Source of the DNA: Endozoicomonas sp. G2_2
GTDB taxonomy: Bacteria > Pseudomonadota > Gammaproteobacteria > Nevskiales > Salinisphaeraceae
DNA: 32,057 nt
Direction of reading: 5' to 3'
Assembly (NCBI RefSeq): GCF_017744135.1
Contig: NZ_JAGHQU010000022.1
Location: 1-32,057, forward strand
Shown here: piece after piece, positions 23,574-31,577 of the stretch
Position numbering within the stretch: the first letter of the stretch is position 1
Layout of the letters: every line of letters begins with the position of its first letter
Notes under the pieces: generated by a model
Databases searched by the model: none
What the model was told of the DNA's origin: nothing
What the model saw: the letters and a program-made list of their open reading frames with translations, nothing else
Program-made: the position numbers and the translations under genes

Positions 23574-24459
23574 CTGCGGTCTCCTTGGGGAACAGCTTGG
23601 ACTCGACGAACTTGCACCAGTCCTCGGCGATCTTCCTCGCGGGGTCACTGGGTTTCAGCTGAAACACAGAAGCAGGCAATAGGCCACGCACGTCGCGTTC
23701 CGCATAAGCAACACGGCTCGGAATGATTATCGGCGAGACGTACTGGCTCAGCCGCTCTTGGTTCATCACCTGCTCTAGCAATCCGTTGTGGAGGCTCAGC
23801 TGCTTACGATATTTGTTTATCTGAAGTGCAGTGAGTTCTAAGGGATGATTCTTCGACCGCCTGGACTGCTCCTCGATCACCATGCCGATGATAGCGTCGA
23901 GACCCGAGATGCACTGCTGTTCGAGCTCAACAGGGATGATTGTTTGTGTCGATGCACGAATTACGCCTCGCATGAGCGGAGATTCGTTGGGCCCGGTGTC
24001 GAACAGCACGAGGTCGTACATATCAGCGATGCCTTCGCTTCCGAAGAACTTATCGATGATTTCTTCAATCCGCGCGCGGATTTTCTTGTCCTCCTGTTCA
24101 CGGACGTAGACCAATTCACGACTATCCGCCGGCAGAATATCGAGCCGACCATTCTCGAACTCCGCAACGCCATATTCATGGATCTCGCGAGTCGAGTAGA
24201 AGATATCGGCGGACGATGACCTCCCAGTCCAGTCTGCGTGATCTTCGTTGTCTGGCGTGTAATCCGGATGAAGCGGTGGCCTTTTATGTCGGCCGTTGCC
24301 AATACGCTCCATCGGGAGATAGAGCTCACTGAGTGAGCATTGGTCATCGAAGTCGACTAGCAGAACCCTCTTGTTCTGCGAAAACCACTCGGCGAGTATC
24401 TTTATGAGTGTCGTTTTACCAACACCGCCTTTCTTCTGCGGTAGCGATAGTCGGATCAC
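23566..24459 (-). CDS. parA: ParA-family partition ATPase
   Basis: This 297-residue protein starts with GTG at 24459, with GGAGAG just upstream. The deviant Walker A motif KKGGVGKTTL is at 9-18, followed by VLLVDFDDQCSLSELYL (Walker A', about 32-48) and DLVLFDTGPNESPLM (Walker B, near 149-163). It has no N-terminal HTH domain, so it is like the small, type Ib or chromosomal-type ParA and should not itself be a strong repressor. A loop of about 50 residues (MERIGNGRHKRPPLHPDYTPDNEDHADWTGRSSSADIFY) is typical of ParA/Soj-related plasmid proteins that bind the nucleoid. It is coupled to parB. Confidence 0.92.
   Translation of the reverse strand: MIRLSLPQKKGGVGKTTLIKILAEWFSQNKRVLLVDFDDQCSLSELYLPMERIGNGRHKRPPLHPDYTPDNEDHADWTGRSSSADIFYSTREIHEYGVAEFENGRLDILPADSRELVYVREQEDKKIRARIEEIIDKFFGSEGIADMYDLVLFDTGPNESPLMRGVIRASTQTIIPVELEQQCISGLDAIIGMVIEEQSRRSKNHPLELTALQINKYRKQLSLHNGLLEQVMNQERLSQYVSPIIIPSRVAYAERDVRGLLPASVFQLKPSDPARKIAEDWCKFVESKLFPKETADA
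23651..23666. promoter_or_regulatory. parS-like site inside the parA 3' end
   Basis: GTTTCAGCTGAAAC (23652-23665) is a perfect 14-bp palindrome within the coding sequence, about 80 bp before the parB start. Compared with the intergenic copies it has GC at the centre and different flanks, so affinity may be lower. Confidence 0.5.
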
Positions 24460-24657
24460 AGTTCTCTCCGTTGACTAATAGTAAGCCCAGATCGCTTGAT
24501 TCGAGGCACATGAGCATCTGTTGCTCACAGGCAAGATGCGCCTCATGACACGCGCCGCAAGCCCCTTCTGCAGCTTTATTGCCGCTGATTTTGCAGAATA
24601 TCAGCGTTCAAAGCACGCAGAATATGTCGGCGCCCTTCCCTGAGTGTCACGCAAGAG

Positions 24658-24677
24658 CGAGTTTCACCTGCAACTCG
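24658..24677. promoter_or_regulatory. parS-like site 2
   Basis: CGAGTTTCACCTGCAACTCG; one arm mismatch (TGCAAC for TGAAAC) relative to the consensus. Confidence 0.6.
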
Positions 24678-24735
24678 GGGGCCAACATTACCCCTACTAC
24701 CAGCTCACGACACAGGCGCACACCGCATCACGGCC

Positions 24736-24751
24736 AGTTTCACCTGAAACT
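24736..24751. promoter_or_regulatory. parS-like site 3
   Basis: AGTTTCACCTGAAACT; 7-bp perfect arms around CC. Confidence 0.7.
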
Positions 24752-24847
24752 AGAAACCGTTTGTGCAACCCTGCCCCTGGCGTCGCAATCGAACCGTGGT
24801 GCGTTCGATCGCAAATGCTATGTCTCTCGTCTCGTGCAGCCATGCCT

Positions 24848-24863
24848 AGTTTCACCTGAAACT
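24848..24863. promoter_or_regulatory. parS-like site 4
   Basis: AGTTTCACCTGAAACT, identical to the copy 112 bp upstream. Confidence 0.7.
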
Positions 24864-24932
24864 CACACGCGATATACATGGCAACACCGGCTTACGAAAG
24901 GCATGTAATCATCCCGGTGGCTGTATTATGCA

Positions 24933-24948
24933 TGTTCTACGTGGAACC
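24933..24948. promoter_or_regulatory. Site resembling canonical chromosomal parS
   Basis: TGTTCTACGTGGAACC differs at two of sixteen positions from TGTTCCACGTGGAACA, the near-universal chromosomal parS. It has a different core from the plasmid's own repeats. Confidence 0.35.
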
Positions 24949-25044
24949 TTTTACAAGGCGTTCTTGGTCTCAGTGGATATCGCCTTCCTGGAGCCGCGCT
25001 ATCTATGTCTATGAGTCCACAGCGACCCGCTTTAGAGGGTGTGG

Positions 25045-25064
25045 CGAGTTTCAGGTGAAACTCG
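25045..25064. promoter_or_regulatory. parS-like site 5
   Basis: CGAGTTTCAGGTGAAACTCG; 9-bp perfect arms around GG, 44 bp before the recD2-like start, so ParB binding could also affect this gene's promoter. Confidence 0.7.
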
Positions 25065-25107
25065 AAGGCCGCATCGCGCTACGTTAGCTACGCACGAGGT
25101 TGGGCCC

Positions 25108-27282
25108 ATGGAGGCAAAACTCAACGCTACAGTCGAGCGAGTGATCTACACCAACGAGGATAAGAGCTGGTCGCTCCTGGAGGTTGAAGATCAGGCCGGC
25201 GCGCTCACGCGCGCCAGTGGCGCTTTAGCGGAGGCCGCTGAAGGAATGCGTTTGGTCGCATCGGGACGTTGGGACAGTCACCGCGGGGTTCGGGTATTTC
25301 GTGTTGATGAGCATCGTCTCTATCAGCCTAATTCGACCGCAGGGATTCTGCGCTTCCTCTCATCAGATGCGATATCAGGGATAGGTGTCGAGACCGCAAA
25401 ATCGGTTGTTGATCACTTCGGGGCTTCAGCCCTGGATGTCATACGTGGTCAGCCTGAGCGTTTGGCAGAAGTGCCTGGCCTTGGTGAACGGCGCGCAATC
25501 ACCCTTTCTAAGGCTGTTGCCGAGAATGCCGGGAAGATCGAAGCGAAGCTCTTTCTTTATGAGCGCTTCGGTACAGCGCGGGCAGAACAGCTATACCGCC
25601 TTTACGGGTCCGAGGCGCCGCGCTTAATAGGCGAGAATCCTTACCGGCTTATTCGCGATGTTGAGGGCATAGGATTTCAGACGGCCGACGCATTAGGCAC
25701 GAGCCTCGGATTCAGACGAAACTCGTTTGAGCGCATTAGTGCCGCTGTTTTACACGCCATACAGCAACAGATCCGCAGTGGTGCCACAGCGATACTCGTT
25801 ACTCGCCTAATGGACACAATCATCAAGATACTGGCAGTGCAGGCACCGGATGTTGGTCAGACGATCACGAGACTGTCTGACGAAGGCGCCTTAGTTTCAT
25901 ATGAAACTCGGCATCAAAGGTTCTACACACTGCCAGCTGTTGCCAGAGCTGAGTGCGCGATAGCAGAACGACTACACGAGTTGCTCAAGCATGAGTCCTG
26001 CATCGCGAATGCCAGTATTGAATCTGGCCTTGAGTCTATGAACACCAAAGCAGGGCGTGCCTTGACGAAAGAGCAGGGTGATGCTGTTAGTGCGGCCTTC
26101 ACGCATAAGGTCTGCGTGATTACGGGAGGTCCAGGCACGGGCAAAACAGCAGTGCTCGACACAATACGAAAGCTGCTGCACAGCAAGGGCGTTGTCGTTC
26201 ACCTTTGCGCCCCAACGGGCCTGGCTGCTCGTCTGATGCGTGACGCGACGGGGGGTGACGCTTCAACGATTCATCGACTGCTTGAATACGACCCGATCGA
26301 GGGCCTGTTCACGCGCAATGAGCGGCGGCCGCTGTCCGGCGGTGTTGTGATCGTTGACGAGTCCAGCATGTGCGATGTGTGGTTGATTTCAGCGCTGTTA
26401 CGCGCAATGACCCCTGAGTCGCATCTGGTACTGATTGGCGATAGTGAGCAACTGCCATCGGTCAGTGCCGGTTGTGTCTTGAGAGACGTTATGCAGAGCC
26501 AAGTCGCGCCAACGGTGCGACTGACCCATACGTTCCGCCAAGAGGCCGGGAGCCGGATCATCAGCTTGGCGCGCACGATCAGCGCGGGCCAGATGCCGAG
26601 ACTTGAGAGTGGCGAAGGGGTCATATTCCACGACGCCACGCACCCAGACGCGATATTGAACATCGTGGTCGATGAGGTGGCGAGTTTCATACGAAACTCA
26701 AGCCTCGATATTCGAGCGGATATTCAGGTCGTGACGCCGCGTAATCGTGGACCGTTATCTGTCAGAGAAGCGAACATCAGGCTACAGCGAGTCTTTAATC
26801 CAGCGCCACGCCTATCGTTCCAGCGTAACGGCTACACGTTCGGGGTAGGGGACAAGGTTATGCAGGTGGTGAATGACGCAGGAAGAGAACTATCTAACGG
26901 CGACATTGGTTGGATCCAGTCAATCACCGAGGACGGAAAATCGGCGCGCGTTGTAATGTCACATTGCACTGTCGAGTACGACATCACTCAGATGGGCCAA
27001 CTCGTCTTGGCCTACGCTGTGACGGCACATAAAGCACAGGGTAGTGAGTTTCCGGTGGTAATACTGGCCGTTGATCGCTCAAGCTATAAGCTGTTTGACC
27101 GAACTCTGCTCTATACCGCTGTCACCCGAGCGAAGCAGCAGCTCATCGTGGTTGGCGATGGGCGATCGATAAAGTCCGCGATCAAACGTGACCACAGCCT
27201 CAATCGAACGACGACCCTACGAGCGCGACTTGAGTCCGCGCAACGCGAAACGGACCGCGGTGGCGTGGCGTCAAGCAGCTAG
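25108..27282 (+). CDS. RecD2-like superfamily 1B DNA helicase
   Basis: I start at the ATG at 25108 (GAGG at 25095-25098), giving 724 residues; the upstream extension to 25039 would run through parS-like site 5. The N-terminus has the OB-like segment (LNATVERVIYTNEDKSWSLLEVED) and helix-hairpin-helix repeats (ISGIGVETAKSVVDHFG near 91-107; LAEVPGLGERRAITLSKAV; VEGIGFQTADALG). The helicase core has TKEQGDAV, Walker A GGPGTGKTAVL (near 346-356), VIVDESSMCD (near 417-426), GDSEQLPSVSAG, LTHTFRQ, GDKVMQ, AYAVTAHKAQGSEF and LLYTAVTRAKQQLIVVG. RecD2 proteins unwind 5'-3' and act in fork repair without RecBC. Two parS-like palindromes lie inside the coding sequence. Confidence 0.88.
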   Translation: MEAKLNATVERVIYTNEDKSWSLLEVEDQAGALTRASGALAEAAEGMRLVASGRWDSHRGVRVFRVDEHRLYQPNSTAGILRFLSSDAISGIGVETAKSVVDHFGASALDVIRGQPERLAEVPGLGERRAITLSKAVAENAGKIEAKLFLYERFGTARAEQLYRLYGSEAPRLIGENPYRLIRDVEGIGFQTADALGTSLGFRRNSFERISAAVLHAIQQQIRSGATAILVTRLMDTIIKILAVQAPDVGQTITRLSDEGALVSYETRHQRFYTLPAVARAECAIAERLHELLKHESCIANASIESGLESMNTKAGRALTKEQGDAVSAAFTHKVCVITGGPGTGKTAVLDTIRKLLHSKGVVVHLCAPTGLAARLMRDATGGDASTIHRLLEYDPIEGLFTRNERRPLSGGVVIVDESSMCDVWLISALLRAMTPESHLVLIGDSEQLPSVSAGCVLRDVMQSQVAPTVRLTHTFRQEAGSRIISLARTISAGQMPRLESGEGVIFHDATHPDAILNIVVDEVASFIRNSSLDIRADIQVVTPRNRGPLSVREANIRLQRVFNPAPRLSFQRNGYTFGVGDKVMQVVNDAGRELSNGDIGWIQSITEDGKSARVVMSHCTVEYDITQMGQLVLAYAVTAHKAQGSEFPVVILAVDRSSYKLFDRTLLYTAVTRAKQQLIVVGDGRSIKSAIKRDHSLNRTTTLRARLESAQRETDRGGVASSS
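25893..25908. promoter_or_regulatory. parS-like site 6, inside the recD2-like gene
   Basis: AGTTTCATATGAAACT is a fully perfect 16-bp palindrome in coding sequence (within LVSYETRH). Confidence 0.6.
26682..26699. promoter_or_regulatory. parS-like site 7, inside the recD2-like gene
   Basis: GAGTTTCATACGAAACTC has 7-bp perfect arms around ATAC (within SFIRNS). Confidence 0.5.
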
Positions 27283-27387
27283 TCATCCAGGCAAGAGCAG
27301 GCGTGTAACGTCGGTTACCCTTGTAGCGAACTACCGAACGCGCGGTTTTTGTATCCGTGAAAGCTCGAGTTGGTATCTGCAAGGACT

Positions 27388-27407
27388 GGTTTACAGATTC
27401 GTAAACC
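27388..27407. repeat. Inverted repeat GGTTTAC-N6-GTAAACC
   Basis: Perfect 7-bp arms around AGATTC in the 251-bp gap between the recD2-like gene and the second rep gene. There is no T run. It may be an operator or a weak hairpin; the gap holds no gene. Confidence 0.4.
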
Positions 27408-27533
27408 TCCATTTCAGATAATGCACTTACCACCGCAAAAACAACGGCATGCACTTCACGAAAGGGTAGGGTAGGGCGATTAATTTTCAGTGGTGCCACA
27501 GGCACTGTTGCAACGGTGGCTGCCTTGGGTAGC

Positions 27534-28805
27534 TCAGTCGTCGAACACGCATTCGAGCATGAAGCGGCGGAACTCGACGCGACGTATCTGATCGCGCGCG
27601 GTGGGCGACTTGAACAAGGTCATCGGATTTCTGGTGCGTGCATTGAGCCAAGTCTCGAATGACCTGTCCAGGCGGTCACGGTCGTGTTTGCTCATCTTCG
27701 CGAGGGCAGACTCGATCCGTATATCGGTCTGCTCATTGTGCTGTTTGAGTTCATCGTTCTTCCTGTCTTCGCTGGCCTTCTGGCTGCGGGACTTATCTGC
27801 ACGATGACGTTCGAGTTCTTCGAGGGCAGAGACGTTCACGGCATCACGCTCGATTGCCCAGATCGCGAACCCAGCTTTGTTACCGATGCCGCCGCGGTCG
27901 GCCTGGCTCCTCGCGTAAGAGAAATTCTCGCTGATCTGGCGTTCGGGATATGACGTGAGTAGGTCGCGCGCCTTTCCGTCTTGAATGCCGAAAGCACGCA
28001 GATCCAGCAGTAGACGTTCGCGTTTCTCGGTCAGCCGCAGTTTTCGTCGTTGTGGCTGACTCGGGCCGATCATCGGGCCGTCGTAGTTCGGATTCGGGGC
28101 CACCAGAAACTGCAGCTCGGTGATGCGACGTCCGACTCGTTTCGTGCGCATCTCGATTTGAATGCTTGTTGCCTCGTTGATCTGTTTGATCGCGGGCTTG
28201 ATGACCCGAGCATTCAAGTAACGAAAGTCTTGGTACGCCTGTGACTCGTCGACACCCAGGAGCTGTCGAAAGACATCGACCTCGATCCATGGCGTGCGGC
28301 CGGTACCTCGATAACGACTACAGTTTTCCCAGAGGGTGAGCGTGTGGTTGGCTGTGATGCGTGTCTGCTCGAACAGGTTGAGGCGTGTATAGACGTCTGG
28401 GTCGAGCAGCTCCTTGCGCAAGTTTGCCTCGATCGAATAACTGATGAAGCCGCGCTTGCAGAACATGAACGGGAAGAAGTGCAGGTACCCCGATTCTTCG
28501 TCGGCGCCGCGCGGGCGATCTTCGAGTAGACCGAAACGGACCGAGGCTTTTTCCATGTCCTCGATCGTCTCTCGGATGTAGCTGTAGTTGTTCGAAGCAA
28601 AACCCATGAGGCGCCGGAACAAGCGAACCGGCATTTCGAAGCTGGTCACATGAGCAGGCTGCAACGCTGCCCACCAGAACAGTACGTTCGCGGCACGGCG
28701 CTGATTCAAGCGCCAATCGACCTTGATGTGAATAGCTCGTGTTGGCTTGTTCAGGATGATGTGATTGTCGAGAACACCCTCGAGCAGGTCTGTCTGGTAT
28801 TGCAT
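27534..28805 (-). CDS. Second Rep_3-family replication initiation protein
   Basis: This 423-residue initiator is clearly related to the first. Shared landmarks are the N-terminal helix-rich block (DWRLNQRRAANVLFWWAALQPAHV), the YSYIRETIEDMEKASVRFGLLED segment, SYSIEANLRKELLDPDVYTRLNLFEQTRITANHTLTLWENCSRYRG and FRYLNARVIKPAIKQINEATSIQIEM. The equivalent block in the first initiator reads SANLVDQLLNPAVYARLNFSIQHLITSRHTQSLYENCARYREW. The C-terminal region is charged and helical (EELERHRADKSRSQKASEDRKNDELKQHNEQ). Repeats upstream differ in sequence from those of the first replicon, so this would be a second compatible origin. Start at ATG 28805; ribosome-binding site weak. Confidence 0.85.
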   Translation of the reverse strand: MQYQTDLLEGVLDNHIILNKPTRAIHIKVDWRLNQRRAANVLFWWAALQPAHVTSFEMPVRLFRRLMGFASNNYSYIRETIEDMEKASVRFGLLEDRPRGADEESGYLHFFPFMFCKRGFISYSIEANLRKELLDPDVYTRLNLFEQTRITANHTLTLWENCSRYRGTGRTPWIEVDVFRQLLGVDESQAYQDFRYLNARVIKPAIKQINEATSIQIEMRTKRVGRRITELQFLVAPNPNYDGPMIGPSQPQRRKLRLTEKRERLLLDLRAFGIQDGKARDLLTSYPERQISENFSYARSQADRGGIGNKAGFAIWAIERDAVNVSALEELERHRADKSRSQKASEDRKNDELKQHNEQTDIRIESALAKMSKHDRDRLDRSFETWLNARTRNPMTLFKSPTARDQIRRVEFRRFMLECVFDD

Positions 28806-28830
28806 CGGGCTCTAGCGAACGTGGGTTTGC

Positions 28831-29130
28831 CCCCGTTAAAGGGGTTTGGCAAGAAGCACCTGTCGGGGCAGGTTGCCGAACAAACTGGGCATGCGTCGAT
28901 GGTGAAAAAACGCCATATCCCAAATTCGTTCACATTTCGCCGATACGTCGCGGTAATCAGTGATCCCAAATCCGTTCACATCACACGTAAGCATTGGGCT
29001 TCTTGCCCGTCCCAATGATAGTCGACAATAAAGTCTGTCGGTCCGCAATAAAGTCTGTCGCAAAGAAAGTGCGTAAGCGGTTGTTTTAGTTGGCGATCAA
29101 ATTTTCCGACAAAATAGCGATAGTCTGTCG
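28831..29130. repeat. Candidate second origin: two sets of short direct repeats
   Basis: ATCCCAAATTCGTTCACAT at 28917-28935 recurs with one change at 28963-28981. CAATAAAGTCTGTCG ends two adjacent repeats at 29024-29040 and 29044-29060 (20 bp apart), and AGTCTGTCG recurs at 29122-29130. CATTGGG (28992-28998) and CCCAATG (29011-29017) form a stem between the sets. CCCCGTTAAAGGGG (28831-28844) is a near-palindrome just upstream of the rep start. The stretch at 29095-29150 is AT-rich. No gene is seen. Two repeat families suggest an initiator and a second factor, or rep autoregulation plus initiation. Confidence 0.65.
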
Positions 29131-29170
29131 CGAAACATTTGTTACGTAGCTTAGCCGTGAGAGCCGTTGC

Positions 29171-30068
29171 TCTCGCTCCTAAAGCGCTGTTGTGATGTCG
29201 CGACGCCAGATTCAGCGTGGAACGATGTCGTTTAGGGGTTTTGCTCTTGCCAGGTCAGCAGAGATAAGAGACAGCTAGGCGGTTATCGAGAAAACCGCCC
29301 AGTACGGGCCATCAGCCGACTCAAAATCATCGATCGGGCTGGCTGCTTGTCATTTCGACTCGGCGCGCTACTCTTCGGCCGGGCAGTCCGTGTACAACTC
29401 GAATTGCTTCCGCGCTTGATGTGGCAGCTGATGGCCGCAGGGGTCTGTTTGCCATTGCCGATGTTTCGATCAACGGTCGCTGGCCGCATCCACCGATAGC
29501 GCAGGTGGATGTCCGGCACGCGAGTACCTTTTCGGTCGTATTGTCGAGTTTCAGCGGTTATGAAAATTTCATCACCTACCTTCGAATTCACGGCGGTACG
29601 CTGGCTTCCGTTCTTTTCGATCTCGCACTGCAAACGAAGATGGTCTGGGCATGCAGCGGCTCGGTGATCGCATCGCGTATTCAGATATCGTTGGCGGATT
29701 GGCCGCATGAATCGGCGCGTCACTCGCTATCGGTGTACTAGCTCGAGGGCGCCGAACAGGCTCGTTGGGTCGCGTAGTGGGGGCTCTAGGAACCGACGAT
29801 ACGTGAATGTGCAGTTTGGTCAGCAAGGTTCCGGACGATCACTGCGACAGGGGCGGCCACACAGTCCAAGGTGTTGAAGTGTCTGCTGTCTCGTCGAAGG
29901 GTGAAGGTGAGATCGTTGCCATAGAGAATGACGGTTTCGGCACTTCTTGGCTGCACGCCCCCAGAAGCATTCTCGACCCCGTACGCTCTTTGAGATCTTA
30001 ACCGGGACGAATACGCAACGCGGCCGATTCGCTCGTCTGTCGTCGTGCAAGTAAAACCTTGCTACTTG
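29171..30068. other. About 0.9 kb with no supported gene
   Basis: Several open frames overlap on both strands (for example 29421-29741 plus, 29283-29723 and 29572-29826 minus), but none has a recognisable family, a ribosome-binding site and plausible composition together. The best on the plus strand has an aliphatic C-terminal half, but I cannot support it. It could hold decayed remnants between the second origin and the metabolic operon. Confidence 0.5.
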
Positions 30069-30431
30069 TTAAACCCAAACGTCGTTTTGTGCGGTTTGGT
30101 CATTAGTCGCATCTCCGGTGTTCACAACGCCGCGTGGCTCGACGATCAGTACCTTGACCTCGGTATCCGCAAAAGGCTTGTGTTCTACGCCTTTCGAAAC
30201 GACATACATTTCGCCGCTGGAAATATAGACCGAGCTGTCGCGAAAATCGATTCTGAGCTCTCCATCAAGCACGATAAAAACCTCATCCGTATCGTGGTGT
30301 CGATGCCAGACAAAATCGCCCTGGAGTTTTGCCAGCTTGAACTGGTAATCGTTCATTTCGGCAATGACTTTCGGTGCCCATTGCTCATCGAACAAAGCCA
30401 GTTTATCGGTCAGATTAATTGCATTAAGCAT
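30069..30431 (-). CDS. Cupin-domain protein
   Basis: This 120-residue single-domain cupin has motif 1 as VWHRHHDTDEVFIVLDGELRIDF (near 41-63) with the metal-binding pattern H-x-H-H-x4-E, and motif 2 around SSGEMYVVSKGVEHKPFAD (near 71-89) with the final His. GGAAGA lies before the ATG. Small cupins of this form are often isomerases, dioxygenases or sugar-binding proteins; the substrate cannot be read from sequence. It is the last gene of a leftward operon after the racemase-like and NIPSNAP genes, with 96 bp between it and the racemase-like gene. Confidence 0.85.
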   Translation of the reverse strand: MLNAINLTDKLALFDEQWAPKVIAEMNDYQFKLAKLQGDFVWHRHHDTDEVFIVLDGELRIDFRDSSVYISSGEMYVVSKGVEHKPFADTEVKVLIVEPRGVVNTGDATNDQTAQNDVWV

Positions 30432-30527
30432 ATTTTTCTTCCGCGCTTTAAAAATTATTCTCTATTTCCGGGCACCAATGAAGCCCGATATCCTAGAATT
30501 AAATACTCTTCGGCGAGGCCTGAGACA

Positions 30528-31217
30528 CTATGCTTTCTGGCCCTCGGAGCCTTGTAGTTCCCTCACGATGGCTTTGAGGTGCGCTTCGGCGCAATCGAGG
30601 ATAAGAGTACGCTCTGACTGGCCATCAAAAACGAGCGAAAGGTCGGTCCCGCCCAAAATGACGGTATCTACTTGTTCTTGCTGAACAAGATAGTCGTATG
30701 CGTTTTCGATGAGCGAGCGCTCATCATCCTGCGTGTAGCCGCGCGTTGCCATCGACACATACGCTTCATGCACGTGATCGGTGACGCGAGCCGGCAGATG
30801 CACAACTTCAGCCTTTGAAATTCGACCGTAAAGCGCCGACGTCATCACGCTTCGCGTACCCAAGATGCCAATCTTCTCGAAGTGTTGCGCCTTGATTTCG
30901 TCGTTCACGGCATCGATGGCATCAATGATGGGCAACGGCAAATTGGCTGATTCGTCCGTAAAACAAAAATGTCCGCCGATAGCCGGGATAACGATGGACG
31001 TCGCCCCCGCTGCTCTTAAACGATGAGAAATCGCGCGATAAACCGCTAATTGTGCTGTGGCGTCGCCCCGTGCTTGATTGTTCAGCAAGGTGTTGACGTT
31101 TGCGTGTGCCATGGTGAGCTCAAGCGGCAGGTCGCGTTCGCGGGTGCGGCTTATAAGCTCACGGTAATAATTGACGGTAGCAGCGGGGCCGAGCCCTCCA
31201 ATCAATCCGATATGCAT
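30528..31217 (-). CDS. Asp/Glu racemase-family protein lacking both catalytic cysteines
   Basis: This 229-residue protein opens with IGLIGGLGPAATVNYYRELI and has the two-lobed layout of the Asp/Glu/hydantoin racemase family. In active members a Cys lies in a CNTAH-type motif and another in LGCTE. Here the matching segments are VIPAIGGHF (76-84; Cys position Ala79) and ILGGTDL (187-193; Cys position Gly190). Both general acid/base residues are therefore absent. The protein may catalyse another reaction or only bind a small dicarboxylate. The ATG is preceded by AAGGG, and it lies 51 bp from the NIPSNAP gene, so they probably share a transcript. Confidence 0.8.
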   Translation of the reverse strand: MHIGLIGGLGPAATVNYYRELISRTRERDLPLELTMAHANVNTLLNNQARGDATAQLAVYRAISHRLRAAGATSIVIPAIGGHFCFTDESANLPLPIIDAIDAVNDEIKAQHFEKIGILGTRSVMTSALYGRISKAEVVHLPARVTDHVHEAYVSMATRGYTQDDERSLIENAYDYLVQQEQVDTVILGGTDLSLVFDGQSERTLILDCAEAHLKAIVRELQGSEGQKA

Positions 31218-31268
31218 CTGAAATGCCCTTTTAATCTGTCTTGGCTGGCTTAATCGGCTATTGCCGCG

Positions 31269-31577
31269 CTATGCCTCGAACACAGGTCTCATGAATGATC
31301 GCTCATAGCTCAGATAACACTGTGTTTTTTCGTAATAGCGCATGGCGGCTTGGCAATCCGGATCGTCCGCCGCTTGCGTTCGATAGGCTTCGTAAGCTGC
31401 GAGCGTGGGAAATGAAAAGAGCGCCACTGCGATATTGTTTGGACCTTCGTGGGGTAGAAAATAGCCGTGGTGTTCGCCGCCAAAGCGTTCGACCAGTGGA
31501 ATCCAGAGCCGGGCGTAGTGTTCGAAATCACTCAGCTTGAGCGGATCGATGACATAACGGATATAGCAGGTCACCAT
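31269..31577 (-). CDS. NIPSNAP-family protein
   Basis: This 102-residue protein has the ferredoxin-like NIPSNAP pattern: YIRYVIDPLKLSDFEHYARLWIPLVERFGGEHHGYFLPHEGPNNIAVALFSFPTLAAYEAYRTQAADDPDCQAAMRYYE. Small bacterial NIPSNAPs are found in catabolic operons and their reactions are mostly unknown. GAGG lies about 9 bp upstream of the ATG. It is the first recognisable gene of the leftward operon with the racemase-like and cupin genes. Confidence 0.88.
   Translation of the reverse strand: MVTCYIRYVIDPLKLSDFEHYARLWIPLVERFGGEHHGYFLPHEGPNNIAVALFSFPTLAAYEAYRTQAADDPDCQAAMRYYEKTQCYLSYERSFMRPVFEA

Larger units (their letters stand above)
24460..25107. other. Centromere-like intergenic region
   Basis: The 648 bp between parA and the recD2-like gene contain no convincing gene; the short frames here overlap the repeats and lack ribosome-binding sites. 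It holds four AGTTTCANNTGAAACT-type sites plus one site that resembles the canonical chromosomal parS. The parA promoter should lie near 24470-24520 on the minus strand, and that of the helicase between 24950 and 25095. Confidence 0.7.

Noticed and set aside
25706-25725. A further parS-like half-site in the recD2-like gene
   Set aside because: Only one arm (GAAACTCG) is well preserved, with 14 of 20 matches to the best site; not enough to call.
29283-29826. Three overlapping open frames (146 and 84 residues minus, 106 plus)
   Set aside because: No family, no good ribosome-binding site and Arg/Ser/Pro-rich random-looking composition; they cover one another on opposite strands.
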